Assembly (NCBI GenBank): GCA_015657535.1 | Contig: JADHZB010001957.1 | Span: forward strand, 1 to 64,000 | Length of the DNA: 64,000 bases | Source of the DNA: Nephromyces sp. MM_2019 | Taxonomy: Eukaryota; Apicomplexa; Aconoidasida; Nephromycida | Direction: 5' to 3' | Part shown: positions 49,147-61,827 of the stretch, in pieces | Numbering within the stretch: the stretch's first letter is position 1 | Layout: each line of letters opens with the position of its first letter | Position numbers and translations under genes: made by a program | The notes under the pieces: model-generated | Database searches by the model: none | What the model was told of the DNA's origin: nothing | What the model saw: only the letters and a program-made list of their open reading frames with translations

Positions 49147-50656
49147 GTTTCGAATTACCAATGAACACGAGAGGCCGTACTATGCAAGCAGACTTGCGAT
49201 ATTGATGCCCCTTATTATTCTAGTCATGAAGATTGTAATTGAGAGCACTACGAACTGCGATACTATCCTATTTTCCTTGTCAAGCATCAAGATATCTTTT
49301 TTCAACGCCAACCTTTAATTCGCATAATAACCCCCCTCGAGCCTTCTGCTTATGCAGTCATGACGTGCTTGCAGCGCATTGAGTAACCCCCGTGGCGGAT
49401 GGTAGTATATAATCTATTTATGATATTATCTTGCGACTGCGGCTAAGGCCACCTAGCTAGTTTATCGCACAAGCATTCCCAAGGGTTGTTCAACCCATGC
49501 TGGACTATAAGCTATCAGTTGGCCCTGCTACACTATAAACAATTAGCCAAAGCCTACCACGCTATAAACTATAAGTCAACCCCTGCGGCACACACTGGAC
49601 TCGATTCGTCAACGCCTGCCGCACTGTGCACATTAGGCAACCCTTACAACACTAGAAACTATTAACCCCAGCTGCAATTAGTTGTCAATCTACGGACCAT
49701 AAAAAGGAGTCATGCTCCCTCATGCACCGTAACCGGATCACTGAACCACCTGTGGTATAGAGGATCACTTAACCCTTCCATTATTGCTGCGTATCCCCTA
49801 GCCGCGCAGCACTACAACGTATTGCCTGCGCTGGATTAGGCCCGTAAAAGCTCCGCTTGTTTGCCTGCCTATTGGCTGCCAGGAATTACAACACCTACCC
49901 CACCGACTCTCCAGGATTCACTGGAACCTCCGGGTATTCAGTGGTATTGCAATGACTTTATGTGAGCAACCATGAAAATATTGGCTTATAGCTAGCCTCC
50001 GTGGAAATTTAAACTTCATGATGAAATATTGTCACAACTGCTTACCAACAGCGCTTTTAAGATAAACAGGTAATGCTTGCACTGCATCCGCGGCCATCTT
50101 GTACGCCTGCAGAGTGGGTATGAGTGTTGGGTGTGTATGATATGGTTTCTGCTTAAAAGCATAAAGCTACCGTTTGAAGCTCTGCGTTGTTGTATTCTAG
50201 CATTCGAGCGGATGAGGATTTTCTTGATATCAAAGCTGTGAGCGCGGTAAAAATGCGAAAATTGTTGCAAATATGTATTGGGGGACATCCGCTGCAGATC
50301 TTTTTTTATAAGGAAGAAACACTGAAATTGCTTCACAATTTTTCGTGGGCACACACACCTCAAGATATCCATATATGTGGTCCTCGCCGCGGAATGCCAT
50401 TGAAATAATGGCGTGCCTGATATTCTTTCACTAATCATTACTATGTGAATGTGATAAAAATATGAGAGCACTTTGTGACTATCCTGAATGATTTCTCAAT
50501 AAAGGCCTGGAGTAGATATTTATTTAAACGCAATTTTATATGCCATTTTTGGTTGCCGTAGCTGCTGAGGTTCACGCTTATTTTCACTTTTCTTTACTCG
50601 GCTCTCGAGAAAGCCAGATTGACCTTTTAAACACTTTAAAGCGAGCACAGCTGTAG
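49147..50656 (+). CDS. unrecognised gene; last two exons well supported
   Basis: Exon 50201-50376 follows a TTCTAG acceptor and encodes RADEDFLDIKAVSAVKMRKL then LQIFFYKEETLKLLHNFSW. It joins in phase (T then CT) to 50562-50656, which encodes SAEVHAYFHFSLLGSRESQI and LLNTLKRAQL before TAG. The 5' end is unknown. The only upstream candidate is a 59-codon ORF from an ATG at 49147 (MFRITNEHERPYYASRLAIL, with a hydrophobic stretch LAILMPLIILVMKIVI), but no join to 50201 could be shown. No family recognised. Confidence 0.38.
49486..49690. repeat. degenerate 28-32-base tandem repeat
   Basis: About seven diverged copies of a unit close to CCCTGCCACACTATAAACTA followed by TTAGTCAA. Copies are clearest around 49519-49580 and 49640-49680. 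It lies upstream of the 50201 exon, with no coding frame through it. Confidence 0.6.
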
Positions 50657-52184
50657 AAATCAAGCTACCCCATGGTTTCACGCCTATATTCATCGTTGTT
50701 CATGGTAGATCCATAAATATAGGCAAGCAGCATATCATGCGTATTTGGGAATATGCAATTATTTAAAATTAGCTTCTTGCTGGCTTTTTGGCACATCTTA
50801 TGGGGTAATGCATGAAAAAGTACTCATTGATAAGCTAATTAAGTACACTTATCGGCGGGCAAAGTAAAAGCTCAGGAGTATATAATAATGAAAGCCCAAG
50901 CTATGATGCACGCGAAGCACTTTTTTGAGCCCATAACAAAACAAATGTTTACGGCAATGCTGAGAAAGGCTTATTCTGGGAAAGCATGAGCATCACTTGA
51001 ATCTTATTTCGGCTCACGCTTAAGCATGATCGTGGACTTGCCCATAATCTTGTTGCATGCGAGTGCGTAACTCCGGTGATTTCCTTCACAGATTGTGCCA
51101 TAACTTTTTAAATAGCTCCTCCTTGCCAATAAGAACTTCATAGCCGCAAATAAAAATAACTTATTGAGATAATATTCGGCCCCATATCCGCGCAATTCTT
51201 TGAAATTTACTTAGGGAATAACCAGCAGCTACCCAAGCCTGCCTTAGGTAGTGCCTTTCTAACTTAGCATTTCTGCTCTATCTTGAGGGATAAAGGTGAG
51301 CCGAAATTTGCTTCAACTGCCAACATTAATCTTGTGTTATATAGTAGAAAAAATATTCTTGCTCGAATGGCACATAACGTGCACGGGACAATGTCGCAAC
51401 TGTTGCACTGGACCTGCTTCATGTCTTGACAAGGCGCAAAATAGCTTAAGCCGCGCTGCTGAAAGCGCCTGACGTGCAGTAAAATGTCCTCTCCAAACTT
51501 TTTGTGGACATCATAGTGATCATGTGCAGTGGAGACTGGATGTTGAACGAAGTTTCAGAGACAGTGGTTTTTTTATGCAAGAAGGAGCACTTTTTAACAT
51601 GGCCTTCTCCACGGTATCGATAGTTGCATCAAAGGATTAATTCAATCAAAAGCCTGTCAAATTATCATTAGAGTTCGTAATTAACATGAAGAAATCAAGA
51701 GGAAAGTTAAGTGTAGTGCTCTGGTACTATATCGTTTCAATAGATTCACCTTAATGGTCTATCCTAATTATCATAACTTTCGCTCTGCACTTCTCTTAAT
51801 GATACTGGGTCATTGCATGCCTTTTTTTATTACACTCGAATGCCAAAATTGCGCAAGCAGCCTTCAGAGGACGTGTGCCTGCAGCACTTGATTCGTAGCT
51901 CTTATACGAATAGCAGCAAAATAGCGCACACTTCAAGTATATAAATGATTCTTTCATCGAGAAACGCAATACTTATATAGTTCAAACAGGTATTTTGAAC
52001 TCAGTTAAAAATAATGGCTCACAGAAAACCATTTATTTAAACTTAATTTTGTTGCCACCATATATTCATTAAGGAGTTGCCTTGACGATGCGCAGTGTAA
52101 AGTATCTATTCAGCGAAATGTTTTCAGCAAAGATAACTTCGTTTGTTTTCTACTTATCAAAGCTGAGATTTGTTTTTCAGTAAA
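50657..52184. other. intergenic region, no gene assigned
   Basis: Balanced base composition without long ORFs. A 63-codon minus-strand ORF (51195-51004) contains CEGNHRSYALA, reminiscent of ParB/sulfiredoxin-type G-N-H-R motifs but isolated. The part next to 52184 should include the promoter and a possible 5'UTR exon of the repeat-protein gene (TTTTTCAG immediately before the ATG region). Confidence 0.4.
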
Positions 52185-53634
52185 ATGCAGACTGATAGTG
52201 AGCCAGAGAGCGTAAGCCGAAAAGGTAGCGCCCTAGAACCGCATGAAGAAAAAGAAGAAGCGCAGAATTTACTCGATGATTCACTTTCTGCAGATTCTTC
52301 CAATTTAAACGAAAAGGAAAACGATATACCGCTACTATCAAGGTGTGCCTGAAATAGAATCTTCAATGCGGCTTCACCTAAATTTGCTTTGGCTGTGGTA
52401 GCTGAATAATTCGGCAATTATTCGACCCTCAATTATGCTGTGAAAGATGTAATCTTTTGTGAAGTGCTCTGCATGCGCTTACCGCAATAACATAGAGTAG
52501 GCGAGAGCTTACTGGAAACGAACATCACGCTGTGTGCCCATAGCTCGCTCTCTGGGCAACATTTCATTTGCTAGCTTCACCTATTTACAGACCTAACAAG
52601 AATGATGAGCACCTTGACGTTGATCGCAGCGCACAAATTAACAGCGCAGATCAAAGGTATCACCCGCAGAATTTCCAAGCTGCTGAGAATACAAGCAAGT
52701 TAGCGCGTGACATAAACGCAGAACAGGAAACTCACTACCGTTCTGAATTTACCAACATGCCATTCCAGGACAAATCAAAACCAGCTGAAGTCATCATCCC
52801 TCCTTCTCTACCCTTCGAGGGTAGTAGTGCTTATCGCTCTGAATTTACCAGCAAACCATTACCTAGTAAGCCCAAACCATCTGAAATCATCATCCCTCCT
52901 TCTCTACCCTTCGAGGGTAGTAGTGCTTATCGCTCTGAATTTACCAGCAAACCATTACCTAATAAACCCAAACCATCTGAAATCATCATCCCTCCTTCTC
53001 TACCCTTCGAGGGTAATAGTGCTTATCGCTCTGAATTTACCAGCAAACCATTACCTAGTAAACCCAAACCATCTGAAATCATCATCCCTCCTTCTCTACC
53101 CTTCGAGGGTAGTAGTGCTTATCGCTCTGAATTTACCAGCAAACCATTACCTAGTAANNNNNNNNNNNNNNNNNNNNNNNNNNNNNNNNNNNNNNNNNNN
53201 NNNNNNNTGCTTATCGCTCTGAATTTACCAGCAAACCATTACCTAGTAAACCCAAACCATCTGAAATCATCATCCCTCCTTCTCTACCCTTCGAGGGTAG
53301 TACTGCTTATCGCTCTGAATTTACCGTCAAACCATTACCTAATAAACCCAAACCATCTGAAATCATCATCCCTCCTTCTCTACCCTTCGAGGGTAGTAGT
53401 GCTTATCGCTCTGAATTTACCGTCAAACCATTACCTAATAAACCCAAACCATCTGAAATCATCATCCCTCCTTCTCTACCCTTCGAGGGTAGTAGTGCTT
53501 ATCGCTCTGAATTTACCAGCAAACCATTACCTAGTAAACCCAAACCATCTGAAATCATCATCCCTCCTTCTCTACCCTTCGAGGGTAGTAGTGCTTATCG
53601 CTCTGACTTTACCGTCAAACCATTGCCTATCTAG
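52185..53634 (+). CDS. SPM1: SPM1-like microtubule protein with 32-residue repeats
   Basis: Exon 1 is 52185-52342 (MQTDSEPESVSRKG start, acidic Ser/Glu-rich). Exon 2 starts at 52591 after TTTACAG, joins in phase 2, and ends at TAG 53634. Exon 2 has one diverged then nine near-identical 96-base units (starting 52829, 52925, 53021, 53117, gap, 53209, 53305, 53401, 53497, 53593). Each unit encodes YRSEFTSKPLPSKPKPSEI then IIPPSLPFEGSSA. Six 32-residue repeats are the hallmark of Toxoplasma SPM1, which stabilises subpellicular microtubules. The PFEG-x-x-x-YRSEF core also fits the Mn modules of MAP6/SAXO proteins. Some copies have TVKPLPN instead of TSKPLPS. Exon 2 is interrupted by Ns at 53158-53207, which shift the frame on paper only. 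It probably binds inside or along cortical or flagellar microtubules. Copy number is unknown because of the gap. Confidence 0.8.
52829..53634 (+). repeat. 96-base tandem repeat array, nine visible copies
   Basis: In-frame coding array at a period of exactly 96 bases, copies over 90% identical by eye. It shows two variant classes at the position AGCAAACC versus GTCAAACC and at CCTAGTAAA versus CCTAATAAA. Homogeneity suggests recent expansion or gene conversion. Confidence 0.93.
53158..53207. other. 50-N assembly gap
   Basis: A run of exactly 50 Ns inside the repeat array. The flanking units are 92 bases apart instead of 96, so the gap length is a placeholder. At least one unit is unresolved, and more copies may be collapsed. 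Confidence 0.97.
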
Positions 53635-55297
53635 ACAAGCAGACTGAAAATAACGTTCCTCTCGCCTGCTCCTCCGCATACCCAATTAACTGCTCTTAAC
53701 ACCCATTACCATTCGGGGTACACAGTGAAATAAAAACAGATAAAATTAATTTCACAGCATAGTAATGGAACTTATGGGATTGAAGCTTAGCCTTGGAAAT
53801 CGCTTGATTTCAGAATATCCGCTTTTTCTAAAGGATGGCGATATTCTGATGAACTTATACCCTTATTCAGCTGATACGATAGTATGTGTGTGGGCGATAT
53901 TTTAGCCACCATACCAACAAAAATTCGTTGACTTTGCACGGCTTCACGAGTAGAGAACGGTGAAACTGCTCTCAGTCCACATAGTACTCAGTGACTATGC
54001 TATATATACATAAGTTACGACTACGCGCTAAGCTGGTAATAAGCCGGCTTGGAAAATGTTTCAAGTGTAGTTCCTCTGAAGATAGCTACACTAAGTTATG
54101 GTAAGCAACGTTTCCGCGCAGACAGAAAATCTTCACTAACAGTACCACTGCGTATTACTGTGGAGGCTTACCAAAGGAACAAAGTTATTAGGAAATCTCG
54201 GAACTTCTACGAACACTTTTTACGAATAACACAGCTAGTAGCATTGAGTTATTTCTCTATATCTATGTAGAAATTCAACTCAGTGTGGTTACAGCGTCGC
54301 TACAGCGTTCATACCCTATATTACACACCGAAAAAGTAAACTCTCGCAGCCTTGCTATTTTCTTTGTAAGGAAAGCCGTACCTAACCCTATCCTCAGTGA
54401 TTTATTCTACTAATAACCTGGGAATAACGACGGAGTCCCCTTATAGAAAAAATTTCTTTGACCTGCCCCATTTTGATGAAGGTTTCCTCTTCTAGAAATC
54501 GCTTTATTTCTGTATTACTAGCTGGGTAAAGGTAAAAACCCCTTTATGTGGAGTATTTTACTTGTCGAATCTAATAAGCACGAATGATGGAGCTCTTCCA
54601 TGCTTCAAAGACTCACTTCATAGCTGATAATAATAAGAAACACTGTAGTATACAAAATTAATGCTTGCAATAAAGTTTAATAAGCTGTCTATTTTTATCC
54701 CATTTCTACTATTTAGTAATACACTATCTCTCCAGGAACTAGAACAGTGATGAAATATTTCTGAGATTAGGCAGCTTATGAATTTGTGCAAGACGCGTGT
54801 CCTTAGAAAGCCAGCAATCACCTTTTTATTCCCAATAAGGAGCACATTTTTCAACGATTAAAATAGCTCTGGTTGGTGCGCGTTAAATTTATAGCGTTTA
54901 ACCACATAATAAACTCCCACTACTAAAGCGTAGCTGTCAAGCTCTGCTCTCTTATAAAATTAACTTAAGTAGACGAAGTTGAATCTTACTATAAGATTGC
55001 ATTCAAGATGGTATGGCAAAGTCTAAAACTGCTCGCTTCAAAGCCTTCTTATCAATAAAAATCATGAAGCCTATAAAAATTATGCTGCGCGAAGAATTTA
55101 TCACAAAATACAGCAAGAATGTCACATTGTCAGAAGCACGGATCACGCGCCTGAATATATAGCTCAGAAGGTGAAGATTTTTTTCAAGATGCCGTTATGC
55201 ACCGTAGGGACTAAAAGATGTTAACCAGCTTGGAAATGGGGTGGCTTGCGTTAACAAAAAGCGCAGGCTATCGGTAGGTAATTGCTAGATATTTTTG
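53635..55297. other. convergent intergenic region
   Basis: Lies between the plus-strand repeat gene and the minus-strand gene ending at 55298. ORFs of 73-78 codons on both strands show no motif or splice context. Nothing else recognised. Confidence 0.5.
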
Positions 55298-58200
55298 CTA
55301 TTCACAAGCTTCAGTATATAGCTGTTTCGCTTCTACCACAGTAAGCTTGACTTTTAGTAATTGTATCACCGCACTTATGACGTCTAGGTACTTTAGCAAG
55401 CGCTCCAGGTCTATAGGCTTCGTACAGTCCTCTAGAAACTCTATAGCATCCGCGAAGCTCATCTTTTGAAGGTCTGTACGTAGTTGATACATTTTTTTAA
55501 GGTAATAGATAGGGGTGACATAATGAGTCTTTTACAAGGTTTATAGCTCATTATGAAGGGAAAAAAGAAGAAGCGTTTCAATGCTTTCAACAACGGTACG
55601 TAGTGCGGTGTTGTTGCTCTTCTATTTTTTAGTTAGTAACGACAAGAAGTAAAAATGGGCCAACTATGATTCTTGAAGTTGCTGAATCTAGTGGGCACTG
55701 ACCAGTGCTTAAGTTATCCCCTGCCTCCAAAGCTGCTGCTCTAATCCTCGCTGAAATGGATTCTTTCTGCGCAATGTCGACTGATAAAGAATCTAATCTT
55801 TCCTCAAGAAATTCGAAAAACGGTAAAAAGTAGCTTTTTCGAAGCAAGGACTTCACTATGATTCTTGCCTTAGTACTCAACTTCCTCTGTACACAATACA
55901 AAAAAAAGTTAAATTGCAAGCATATTTTTATTTGGCTCTTGCGTCATTTACGCCTGTAATATTCATTCTAGTGCTTCATAGGTATGAGTGCATTTCACGC
56001 CGACACACAGCTCGTTAATATACGTTCAAATGCTAGAGCTCTAGAAGAGCAAGCCTTCACATATTTTTTGTAATGACTTCTAAAGGGTATTAAATTCACT
56101 GATCATTGTGCAAGCGAATTCTCAATGATGTACTGTAGAAATTCCGTTCTACAGAGGTGCTGCTCAGATTCAATATACTCCTTACCAATCCGCTCCTGTG
56201 ATCTTCTGGATTTTTCTGCTCTAAAGCCTTAGTCAGTTCTTGCAAGGCGAAAATTATTACTTCTCTCTGCTTTTTTGAACCGGACGATCTTAAGCTTGTT
56301 CGCAGGTCTGAAAATGTAGCTTCAGCCTCCTTAAGGTACCCTGAGTCCATATGGCCGACTTTACTTAGTTTGGAATGTACGTCATGGATAAATCGTAGTA
56401 TTTTCTCGTCAGAATGTGACTTCCAAAGATTTGAAGTAAAATTCCACCAGGCAACTTTAATACCTACTTCCGATGACCGATGTAGTAGTAGCACCGTTTC
56501 TTGCTGAAGTAATAACAGAAACTTTCTGGTTTATTCTCTGCGAACTCCATAATAATAGTACGCCTTAGCAATGAGCATAGTGAGGTCTTTGGGCAAAAAT
56601 GAAGTTTATCGCGTGACCGAGGCAGATATACTATGATGGAATAATGTCTTCTTGCAATATTTCGTGCCAGCGATACTACCCTAGCGTAAATTTATTTATA
56701 AAAAAGTTATCTGTACAACGCGTGCTAACGGTTGGCATCAAATTCTGACTCTGGCTGACAACCTTAATCATGGAGCACTAACTTGCTGATACTCTCCTCT
56801 GTCGGTTTTCGTTGCCTTGGCATCGATCGTGTAGAACTTGGTAATAATCCGCATACCTTGAAGGGTGATGCGCGAGTTTACGACCACATAAGTTGACAGA
56901 TTTAATATCTCTTGTAGCATTAGTAGCGATGATACAGGATAGTCGTCATTGACAATGGCAAGTTTTAAATAGGGCTCCTCGATATCCTTAACAATCTGAT
57001 AACCGGTACAGTAGTTAATACGGTTCAATAATGTAGACTCGACGAATTATGAGATGATAAGTTAGCGTGTAAGAAAATGGTGCTCAAAATGAATTAGCTA
57101 TGAATGCAAAGCAGCTGTTTTAAATACATTGGCACTAATGTGCTGAACCTGTTTAATCCGGGCAGAGTAACCATTGAACAAGTTGTGATTGCTGGAATGC
57201 TCGGATTCTTTGGGACAGTAGAGACGCATGGAATGTTCAGTCATGCACACCCCCAAAACTGACTTCGCGAATTCCTTGCAGCGAACAAAGTTGGGCTCCA
57301 CTATACTCAGCCTGAAAATCTGCAAGAAACATATTCTATCAGGCAATATGCTCAACTTTCTCCCTTAAATTATTGGTATTTCATCGCACCGCTTAGGAAT
57401 TATTCTACGGAGACGCTCTTATTCAGTTTAATAGTTTTCACTTCCGAACAGATTCCTTTAGACCATAGCAGCTCGTGCGATTTGTTTACTGTGAGTGCTT
57501 GCATCTATATTTTGTATTTGTGTATGTCTACTACATTGCTAGGAATAATGTTTCAGGAACTAAATTTGCTGCATCTCATTTTTATACTTTAGATCTTATC
57601 CTTAGCTCTTAAGTTGCGAGCTTATCAAAACCCTTTTGGTGAGCTTTTCCGATGTAAAAATTAGACCGTTTGGGCACACCTGGACTTTAAATACTCGGGT
57701 TCGGTAAATCGATAAATCACATTTAATGACCAGGTGAAGATGCGTCTTTTAAAACGACATGAAACTTTCTACGTTTTTAAATGGGCTGCAAGCGCCATGT
57801 ACTACTACATTTTATGAGCAAGATATGTGAATACACATGGTATTCTTTAGCAGTATACGATACATAGTTATACTCCCACTTCGGTGGCTATGCAGAAGTA
57901 TGTTACCTGTGGCGAAACGATATTTTCATATGATACTCCGAGTTGTAGTACCGTAGATTTGGCGTCTACATAGCTATTAATGAGATTTTTAATGGTCCGA
58001 ACCGCTAAATGATTCTGCCGCAGCTTTAAGGACGTAATATCTCTATCTTGCGATCCGTTGCTGCTCCCTTTAATGTATGTTGCAATATCTTTGAAGCCTA
58101 AAAGTGTTGATACATTTTATCAGCGTTACCAGGTATGTAAGTAGGCATATAATGCACGAATGTGCCATGAATTTGTCGTAGAATCCCATCACTTGAGATT

Positions 58201-61200
58201 TTCGAACTCCATATTTAAATGCCAAACACTACCATGCTGGGAAAATGTATTCATGCATAAATTCAATTGTAGTGAAGGTAACGAAGACCTAAGTTCCTTA
58301 AAGCGTGCATGTGCTGGTAAATGTACCTGCGTATACCTTAATATCTTACGCAGGAAAGTTCTCTAGCGGATAGTATATTTCAGCTGCTTGTAGCGAATAT
58401 CGGAAGTTATGCTACACGGACGCAAGTACATTGAAAGTTGTGTCCTGCCTACCTTTGTCATTGATTTCATCATGTTTCCAAGCGTTCAAAGTGAGCTTAG
58501 TGCTGAGACTATTGCAAGCCACTTTTTGCGCCTCAACTGACGGTATATATGTGGTTTCATCGGAATACTTATCCACCACCGATCCTGTAAGCAACGTGCT
58601 TCATTTAGCATGATTTACTAAGGTGATTACATGGACTAAAAGAGCTACTCGGATTCTTATTTAACTCCTACGTGTAGGTGTGATTATCTCGTATTTCGCT
58701 ATATACTATAAGAGCATTTAAGACAAAATATATTATCTATTGCCGCAATACACTAAAGAAAAGCGTGTTTTTCGTCTGTCAATCTTCTTTTGGCTCAAGA
58801 TTTTTGCGTTGCGAGCGGCAGGAATAGCAGCTATACATTGAGATACTTTGCAAATACAAATTTAAACCTAGATTATTCAATAATAATTACACCGTGCTCA
58901 CCTGTCACCTCGGGCTCTCTTGCTAGCTGCCCGCTACAGTGCATCAGGGGGAATGTTACGGAACTTAAAAGGGCAAATATTAGTAGCACTTCCTTCGAAT
59001 ACAGCTTAAGGCTGTTACGCTTTGTACAAGGGAAGGAGGAAGGATCCGGAATGTGAATTCCTGCCATATTTACCTCTTCGACAGTTAACCCATTTCTTAT
59101 GTTTTCATCTTGCTATAAGCGGTGCTACTTTGGTAAAATAGGTATCAATCTCCCCCTTAGAAGACTGTGGTAGTTTAGTAGAGAGCTATAGAATGACAAT
59201 AGGGTAAATTTGGTAGAAGTGCGAGGCTCGTGCTAGTTTGTATGGGTATACCTTTAGGCACGCCTATTTTTTAGTATCCGTGAGAAGGCAGAGAGCCTAA
59301 TGTCAGTGGCCCTTTTTAAGTGCATCGACCTGCATGTTCCTCTAGTATTTCCCACCGTTGCTGTTGACTCATTAAGCGATCGCGAAGAAGCTCCTTACCA
59401 GTTTCCCAGGGCCCCTCCCTTATACAATTTTTAAAAGTAAGTCCTTAAGAATACTTGGTGCAATGCAGTGCGATGCGTAATCTTACATGGGTTTTTGTTT
59501 AAGCAGTAGTGATTAACTATAATTGGGAACACATTATGCCGCATATGAAATGTATTCAGTATAGTGGATGCTTCGCATTTCTTCTATGAATATGAATAGG
59601 TTAAAGACCTCAAAAGCAATAAAAAATAACTAGTTTCTATTATAATTGTCTTCGTTGCGCTCTGCTGCCGTTATAAGAAACACTAGGATACACCTTCGGT
59701 CATCTTATTCAAGCAAAAAAATTTGGATAATTTTTCGAAGTACTGACATAAATTTGATTACTATTCAAACTCGAGTATACCCCTAATAGAGGAGCGTCGG
59801 CAATAATTTTCCCTCTACTTTCATACCTGTCAGCTTCATACTGTCAATGAAGGAAAAATGATGAGAGTACTACTCGAAAGTTCATTCCCTAACATTTTCG
59901 CTTCGTTTGACGTGTGTGTGCCTCAGAGATGCCCCAGTGTATTCGTTATGCGCCGGTGGCACAAAGAGCTTCATTCATGTGAAGCGTAGGCAGGGATAGG
60001 CTAGGATAGACATGTAATTATTGGTAAATCTCCCTTAGTGGAAATAATAGTAGCCATTGCTCTTGGATAGGGAAGCATGGCGTCATATGAAGGAAAACTG
60101 AAGGATTTCTAGTTATGCAATAAGCGCTATGTCTTAAAAGATTAACAGGCCTAGAAGCGACACATACTCGCGGGCTTCCACGGTAAGCAAAGCCACCTCT
60201 GAAGGTTTCACTGACCGCCGCATGGTTGCTAGCTGGGTCCGTCTCTAGTTTCCCTTAGTTTATTTAGTAGCTCTTCCTCATTAGTAAGGGAGCGTTTCTC
60301 TAGGGGTAAGGGTTGCAGCACTGCGCCAAAGACGTTCGTACGACAGGCTGACCACCTGGCAAGGACTAGGACTTCCTCATCCTAACATAATAGCGATGGA
60401 GAAGCTACCGTACAATATTCCATAATTTGGGTTATTCGTAAGATGATCTATCTTTACAGTCCAAAGGGCTCTTGAAATAAGTATCCGCAACTCAGATTTT
60501 TCATCGTTACATGCTGCCCCGTGTAGAGCAGGCTGATTCATCATTAGATTGTCTAGCTGGTGAGCCAAGCTTGAGGTTCCAGTGAAAGCTAGTACGTTGC
60601 TAATGAATAAGTTTTTACATTTATTTGATAAAACATCGTTCTAATATGCCAGCTACCGCCTTTATCCTTGATCAAGAATGCACTTTACGTGAATTACCCG
60701 ACTTCAACTTATAATTTCACAATTGAGAAGCTTGCCTTAGTCGAATTAGCCAGTACCCCGAAGGCCGAAGTAATCGTTGGGACAGAGTTAAATACGAATA
60801 TATACATCCTTACACTTTAAATGCGCGTAGTCCTCAGAAGAAGGTAGTTTTCCGCATTGGATGAATTCCTAGGCTATAACAACTTGAAAATGTCTCAGCA
60901 TCATAATTTAGTGCACAGTGTTTCTGCACTTTCTTTGGGAAGAAAGGCATCCCTTCGGCAGAATTTATTTTCCCCTCACTCGGTAAGAATATTAAACAAT
61001 TTTTTATGTTATGCTGCTTTACAGTTTTTTCGCAACTATGAAGCAGAAAGCTTTCCATTACTCAGGAGACACTTCTTACTTGGTTACTACAGCAGCACTT
61101 CATCTGACTACCTACCTGCCAACCCTTTGTTGTTTCTTCTAGATTTATCGCTTTAGCCTTCCCTTCAATGTAATTTAACTCTGCTTACTTGTATTTTTAC

Positions 61201-61827
61201 TTTCAATTTTAACTGTCGGAGATAACTGTCGTTATGTAATCGGATTAAATATTTCGCTCATGATTATGGATAGACGTACGCCAGTATAATATCTTTACGG
61301 TGTTATACCGCACAGATTAAGCGTATATAGGTATACTAGATTTCCCGTGAATGCGAAAATCAAGCGTTACCTGTAAGGAAATCCCTCCCTGGACGCTCCT
61401 TACTGTAGCGACGAATAGCATCCTTTTGTTTCAAAGAGCACCTTCTTTTGTAATGTTAGCTTGGAACTACTATGCTTACAAACATAATAAGCATCCTTAT
61501 CCAGGTAATTAATGAACATGATCTTACTAAGCTGAGAGTATTGAAACAGGAGTGGAACATCCGCCACCAAAACTCCCAAAGACGGAATGACTTTTCACAT
61601 ACTGATACCACCTCTAGATTTCTATGATTTTATTTAAAAGCGTTCAATTCTGCGCAGAGTAATTGGCTTTATTACTTCGAGAATACTCCTCAAGGTAATA
61701 AAGTAGCAACTCCTCGAAATACCTAAGGATCTGCCCGAATCTGACAAGTTCCGGCGCTGCATGCTCTTGGTGCTCCCAAGAAGCGTGAACGAAACTCAAA
61801 AATCTTGTTAGGCTACGCAAAGGAGTG
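55298..61827 (-). CDS. large unrecognised helical (solenoid-like) protein
   Basis: Phase-checked exons read from the 5' side: 61676-61827, 61404-61590, 60458-60599, an unresolved part between 60458 and 59011 (candidates near 60240-60350 and 59380-59430), then 58902-59011, 58453-58584, 57907-58097, 57149-57319, 56783-56995, 56186-56503, 55703-55886 and 55298-55473 (TAG). More than 600 residues are visible. The start is not identified, as the first exon listed begins mid-codon. Almost all of it is amphipathic helix, e.g. LRSLTRFLSFVHASWEHQEH, LRILISRALWT, NHLAVRTIKNLINSYVDA, EVIIFALQELTKALEQK, LERLLKYLDVISAVIQLLKV. No catalytic motif seen. The style resembles HEAT/ARM-type scaffolds or transport receptors, but I cannot name a family. 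Introns are mostly 100-850 bases, with little TG repeat. Confidence 0.6.

Noticed and set aside
50016..50471. 151-codon minus-strand ORF, long for this window
   Set aside because: It overlaps plus-strand exons with better splice sites, and its frame differs from the minus-strand exon model. No motif.
52568..53647. Single 359-codon ORF through the repeat array
   Set aside because: It changes frame across the N gap, so its second half is a false reading of the repeat. The true frame after the gap ends at 53634.
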